Assembly: GCA_045631225.1 (NCBI GenBank)
Contig: JAZQUG010000048.1
Coordinates: forward strand, 1-26,214
DNA from: Fimenecus sp045631225
Lineage (GTDB): Bacteria; Bacillota; Clostridia; Oscillospirales; Acutalibacteraceae
DNA length: 26,214 nt
Direction: 5' to 3'
The notes beneath the pieces were generated by a model. The model was given only the letters and a program-made list of their open reading frames with translations. It searched no databases and was not told the origin of the DNA. Made by a program: the position numbers and the translations under genes. Below, piece by piece: positions 23,438 through 26,214 of this stretch (position 1 is its first letter; the number at the start of each line of letters is the position of its first letter).

Positions 23438-24264
23438 TGAAAAAGTCCTCATTCCTTCAGAAGGTGCTTAATGCACCTTATATGCTCTGGTCGGTGTTAT
23501 TTATAGTAGCACCGCTCATAATGGTTGGTTATTATGCATTTACAGATGCAGACGGCAATTTCACATGGAACAACATAACTCAGATTGGTGATTATACAAC
23601 CACATTTATTCTCTCTATCAGTTATGGCGCAGTTGCTACGGTGATTTGCCTTCTTATTGCGTACCCTTTTGCCTATGCGTTAGCACAGACTAAGGCTTCT
23701 TTTCAGCGTGTTGCAACAATGCTTGTAATGCTCCCTATGTGGATGAGCTTCCTTATCCGTACTTATTCCTGGATTACTATTTTAGGTGAATCAGGTGTAA
23801 TTAACAGATTTTTAGGTCTCTTTGGTGTTGAGCCATTCAGAATGCTCAATACCGGTGGTGCAGTTATCCTTGGTATGGTTTATAACTTTTTACCATATAT
23901 GATTTTGCCGTTATATACAGCACTTTCAAAAATGGATAATTCACTTGTTGAGGCAGCTCAGGATTTGGGATGTAATAAGTTCTATTGTCTTCGTAAAGTT
24001 ATTTTTCCGCTTTCAGTTCCCGGAATTGCAAGTGGTGTAACTATGGTTTTCGTTCCTTGTGTAAGTACATTCTATATTACACAAAAGCTTGGCGGAGGAC
24101 AGATTACGCTTATCGGTGACGTTATTGAAGGTCAGTTCCAGACAGCATATAACTATAACCTTGGTGCTGCACTTTCACTTGTTCTTATGGTTATGATTTT
24201 AATCTGTCTCGGTGTGCTTAATTATTTCACAGACAATGATGACGACGGGGGTGTGCTTATATGA
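23437..24264 (+). CDS. potB: Spermidine/putrescine ABC transporter permease PotB
   Basis: A 275-residue permease with six transmembrane helices. The EAA loop that docks on PotA reads EAAQDLGCNKFYCLRKVIFP followed by LSVPG. Helix 1 (YMLWSVLFIVAPLIMVGYYA) and the segment MLPMWMSFLIRTYSWITILG are typical of PotB. It is translationally coupled to potA (1-nt overlap) and to potC (4-nt ATGA overlap). Confidence 0.95.
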   Translation: MKKSSFLQKVLNAPYMLWSVLFIVAPLIMVGYYAFTDADGNFTWNNITQIGDYTTTFILSISYGAVATVICLLIAYPFAYALAQTKASFQRVATMLVMLPMWMSFLIRTYSWITILGESGVINRFLGLFGVEPFRMLNTGGAVILGMVYNFLPYMILPLYTALSKMDNSLVEAAQDLGCNKFYCLRKVIFPLSVPGIASGVTMVFVPCVSTFYITQKLGGGQITLIGDVIEGQFQTAYNYNLGAALSLVLMVMILICLGVLNYFTDNDDDGGVLI

Positions 24265-25088
24265 CAAAAACATCTCCATTATCTAAATTCTATTTAGCAC
24301 TCGTATTTATGTTCCTTTATGCACCAATGGTTGTTATGATGGTGTTCTCATTTAACGGAACAGAAAGTACATATATTTTTGAGGGATTTTCGCTTCAATG
24401 GTACGAAAAACTCTTCCATGATAAGGTGACTATGGATGCCCTTAAAAATACTGTTGTTCTCGCAGTTGTTTCTGCTGCTATCGCAACGGTTCTCGGTACT
24501 CTTGCGGCAGTTGGTATCAACTCAATGAGAAACAAACACATAAAGTCTTCTGTGATGACTGTTACGAACATTCCTATGATGAACCCTGAAATTGTTACGG
24601 GTATTTCAATGATGCTTTTGTTCGTGTTTGCAGGTGTAATGTTCAATAAACGTGATGTTCTCGGTTTCTGGACAATTCTAATTGCCCACGTAACATTCCA
24701 GTTACCTTATGTAATTCTCTCTGTTTTGCCGAAACTTAAACAAACAGATAACAGAATATATGAGGCGGCACAGGATTTGGGTTGTCCGCCGATTCAGGCA
24801 TTCTTCAAAGTTGTTTTTCCTGCGATTTTACCGGGAATTATCTCAGGTGCAATTATGGCGTTTACCTTGTCACTTGATGATTTCATAATCAGTTACTTTA
24901 CAAACGGCCCTGATTTTCAGACATTGCCTATTCACATCTTCTCAATGACAAAAAAGAGAGTAAAGCCTGATATGTATGCTCTTTCTACTCTCATATTTGT
25001 TGCAATGCTGGTGCTTCTTATTCTTATGAATGTGGCACAGTCCCGTTCTGATAAGAAACAGAGAAGAAAACAAAAGGAGGAATCTTAA
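24261..25088 (+). CDS. potC: Spermidine/putrescine ABC transporter permease PotC
   Basis: A 275-residue second permease subunit with six helices. The family marks are PMVVMMVFSFNGTES, the docking loop EAAQDLGCPPIQAFFKVVFP, and SLDDFIISYFTNGPDFQTLP. The C-terminus is short and basic (KKQRRKQKEES). It overlaps potB by 4 nt and potD by 1 nt. AAAGGAGG at 25073-25080 serves potD. Confidence 0.95.
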   Translation: MTKTSPLSKFYLALVFMFLYAPMVVMMVFSFNGTESTYIFEGFSLQWYEKLFHDKVTMDALKNTVVLAVVSAAIATVLGTLAAVGINSMRNKHIKSSVMTVTNIPMMNPEIVTGISMMLLFVFAGVMFNKRDVLGFWTILIAHVTFQLPYVILSVLPKLKQTDNRIYEAAQDLGCPPIQAFFKVVFPAILPGIISGAIMAFTLSLDDFIISYFTNGPDFQTLPIHIFSMTKKRVKPDMYALSTLIFVAMLVLLILMNVAQSRSDKKQRRKQKEES

Positions 25089-26214
25089 TGAAAAAGTTTT
25101 TCTCCATAATGTTTTCTGTAATAATTACATTATCTGTTTTTGCGATTCCTGTTAATGCAGATGAAGAAGTGTTTTCAAAAGAAACAATTGAATATTATAA
25201 AAATCTCGGTTTACAAGGCACAATACTCAATGTGTACAACTGGGGTGAATATATCGACGACGAAGAGCTTGATGTTGTAAGTGAATTTGAACGTCTTACA
25301 GGTTGTGATGTAAACTATACAACATTTGAGTCAAATGAAAATATGTATTCAAAGCTTTCCGGCGGTGGCGTAAGCTACGATATTATTATTCCGTCAGACT
25401 ATATGGTTGAACGTCTTATGTCAGAAGAAATGCTTTTGAAATTGGATTACAATAATATCCCTAATTTCGGCAAATATTTTGATGGTGAAAAGTACGGCAA
25501 CCTTATCGGAAACGGCATAGGTGACTATGCAGTGATTTATAATGTTGGTTCAACAATTCTTATTTACAATAAAAAACATGTAAAGGAAGAGCCGACAAGC
25601 TGGAATGTCCTTTGGGATGAACAGTATAAGGGCAAGGTTCTTATGTTCAACAATCCTCGTGATTCATTTGCTATTGCTCAGTTTGTTCTTGGTCAGGATA
25701 TCAATAATACGGATATGGCTGACTGGGATGCGGCGGCAGAGCTTTTAATGGAGCAACGAAAAAATGTTAAGCCGGAATATGTAATGGATGAGGTTTTCAT
25801 TAAAATGGAAAGCGGTGAATATGCCTTCGCAACATATTATGCCGGTGACTATGAGCTGATGGCTGAGAATAACCCTGACTTAGGCTTTGTGTTTCCTGAA
25901 GAGGGTGTAAACACCTTCTACGATGCAATGTGTATTCCGAGTGCCGCTCAGAATAAAAAGGGTGCGGAAGCATTTATCAATTTTATGTTAGAGCCTGAAA
26001 TTGCCCTTGCAAATGCTGAGTATATTTATTATGCAACACCTAATAAGGCTGTTACGGAAAATCCTGACTATGCACTTGCCGACAGTGAGGCAATATATCC
26101 TGAAAGTCTTAAAAATGCACAGTCATTCCACAACCTGCCGACAGATACGTTGCAGTATATGAATTCGTTGTGGATGAAGGTGAAGGGTGAAAATGATGCC
26201 CAGGGACTTTATAT
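25088..26214 (+). CDS. potD: Spermidine/putrescine-binding protein PotD (3' end outside window)
   Basis: The extracellular polyamine-binding protein, at least 375 residues, open at the right edge. The signal peptide is FFSIMFSVIITLSVFAIPVNADEE. The mature part shows LNVYNWGEYID, YDIIIPSDYMVERL, EEPTSWNVLWDEQYKGKVLM, YAFATYYAGDYELM and FYDAMCIPSAAQNKKGAEAF, all in PotD order. The signal peptide has no lipobox Cys, unusual for a Gram-positive binding protein, so any anchor must lie beyond the window or the protein is held by the permeases. The length already exceeds the usual PotD of about 350, leaving room for a C-terminal extension. ATG 25088 overlaps the potC stop. Confidence 0.93.
   Translation, partial: MKKFFSIMFSVIITLSVFAIPVNADEEVFSKETIEYYKNLGLQGTILNVYNWGEYIDDEELDVVSEFERLTGCDVNYTTFESNENMYSKLSGGGVSYDIIIPSDYMVERLMSEEMLLKLDYNNIPNFGKYFDGEKYGNLIGNGIGDYAVIYNVGSTILIYNKKHVKEEPTSWNVLWDEQYKGKVLMFNNPRDSFAIAQFVLGQDINNTDMADWDAAAELLMEQRKNVKPEYVMDEVFIKMESGEYAFATYYAGDYELMAENNPDLGFVFPEEGVNTFYDAMCIPSAAQNKKGAEAFINFMLEPEIALANAEYIYYATPNKAVTENPDYALADSEAIYPESLKNAQSFHNLPTDTLQYMNSLWMKVKGENDAQGLY

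Overview
The window reads as chromosomal DNA of an anaerobic, Gram-positive gut-type member of the Clostridia, probably Oscillospirales or a close relative. The reasons are: strong Shine-Dalgarno sites and frequent TTG starts, secreted proteins with Cys-rich repeats of a kind typical of gut Firmicutes, a full set of [FeFe]-hydrogenase maturases, a group II ECF-type S component, a MerR/TipAS regulator, and an intergenic repeat of the kind scattered through Ruminococcaceae genomes. The taxonomic placement is an inference from gene style, not from a marker gene.

Layout. 1-2858: 3' part of a very large secreted protein built of Cys/His repeats, with two inserted beta-domains and a conserved-looking amphipathic C-terminus. 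2906-3241: a small orphan reading frame, possibly a gene remnant. 3365-4611: a sigma factor and a membrane anti-sigma-like partner, overlapping by ATGA. 4714-5466: a MerR/TipAS-type drug-sensing activator behind a textbook 19-bp-spacer promoter, with a strong internal ribosome site that should also give the free drug-binding domain. 5605-6886: a PAP2-like membrane protein and a membrane-tethered XRE regulator. 6995-7465: TspO/MBR. 7503-10927 (minus): two secreted glycoside hydrolases, GH16 and a clan GH-A enzyme with carbohydrate-binding modules.

11006-15125: promoter, a structured leader ending in an intrinsic terminator, then the TM1266-type regulator, hydE, hydG and hydF, all closely packed. 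The leader looks like an attenuator. 15167-15379 (minus): a short XRE regulator with a palindromic operator in front of it. 15828-19912: a 1233-residue secreted vWA/calcium-repeat protein with an unrecognised C-terminal domain, and a small two-TM DUF3592-like protein. 19935-20190: terminator and composite intergenic repeat.

20219-21415 (minus): a cobalamin riboswitch controlling a DUF4430 lipoprotein and an ECF S component, read as a corrinoid or B12-precursor uptake system. Its promoter lies back to back with that of a divergent GDPD-like gene (21508-22182). 22211-26214: promoter, a leader with two competing hairpins, and potABCD for polyamine uptake, potD running off the edge.

No rRNA, tRNA, CRISPR array or transposase was seen. 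The parts most worth a second look are the RNA leaders (hyd, cobalamin, pot and the vWA gene), the dual-product MerR/TipAS gene, the vWA two-gene cassette, and the C-terminal motif of the Cys-rich surface protein.
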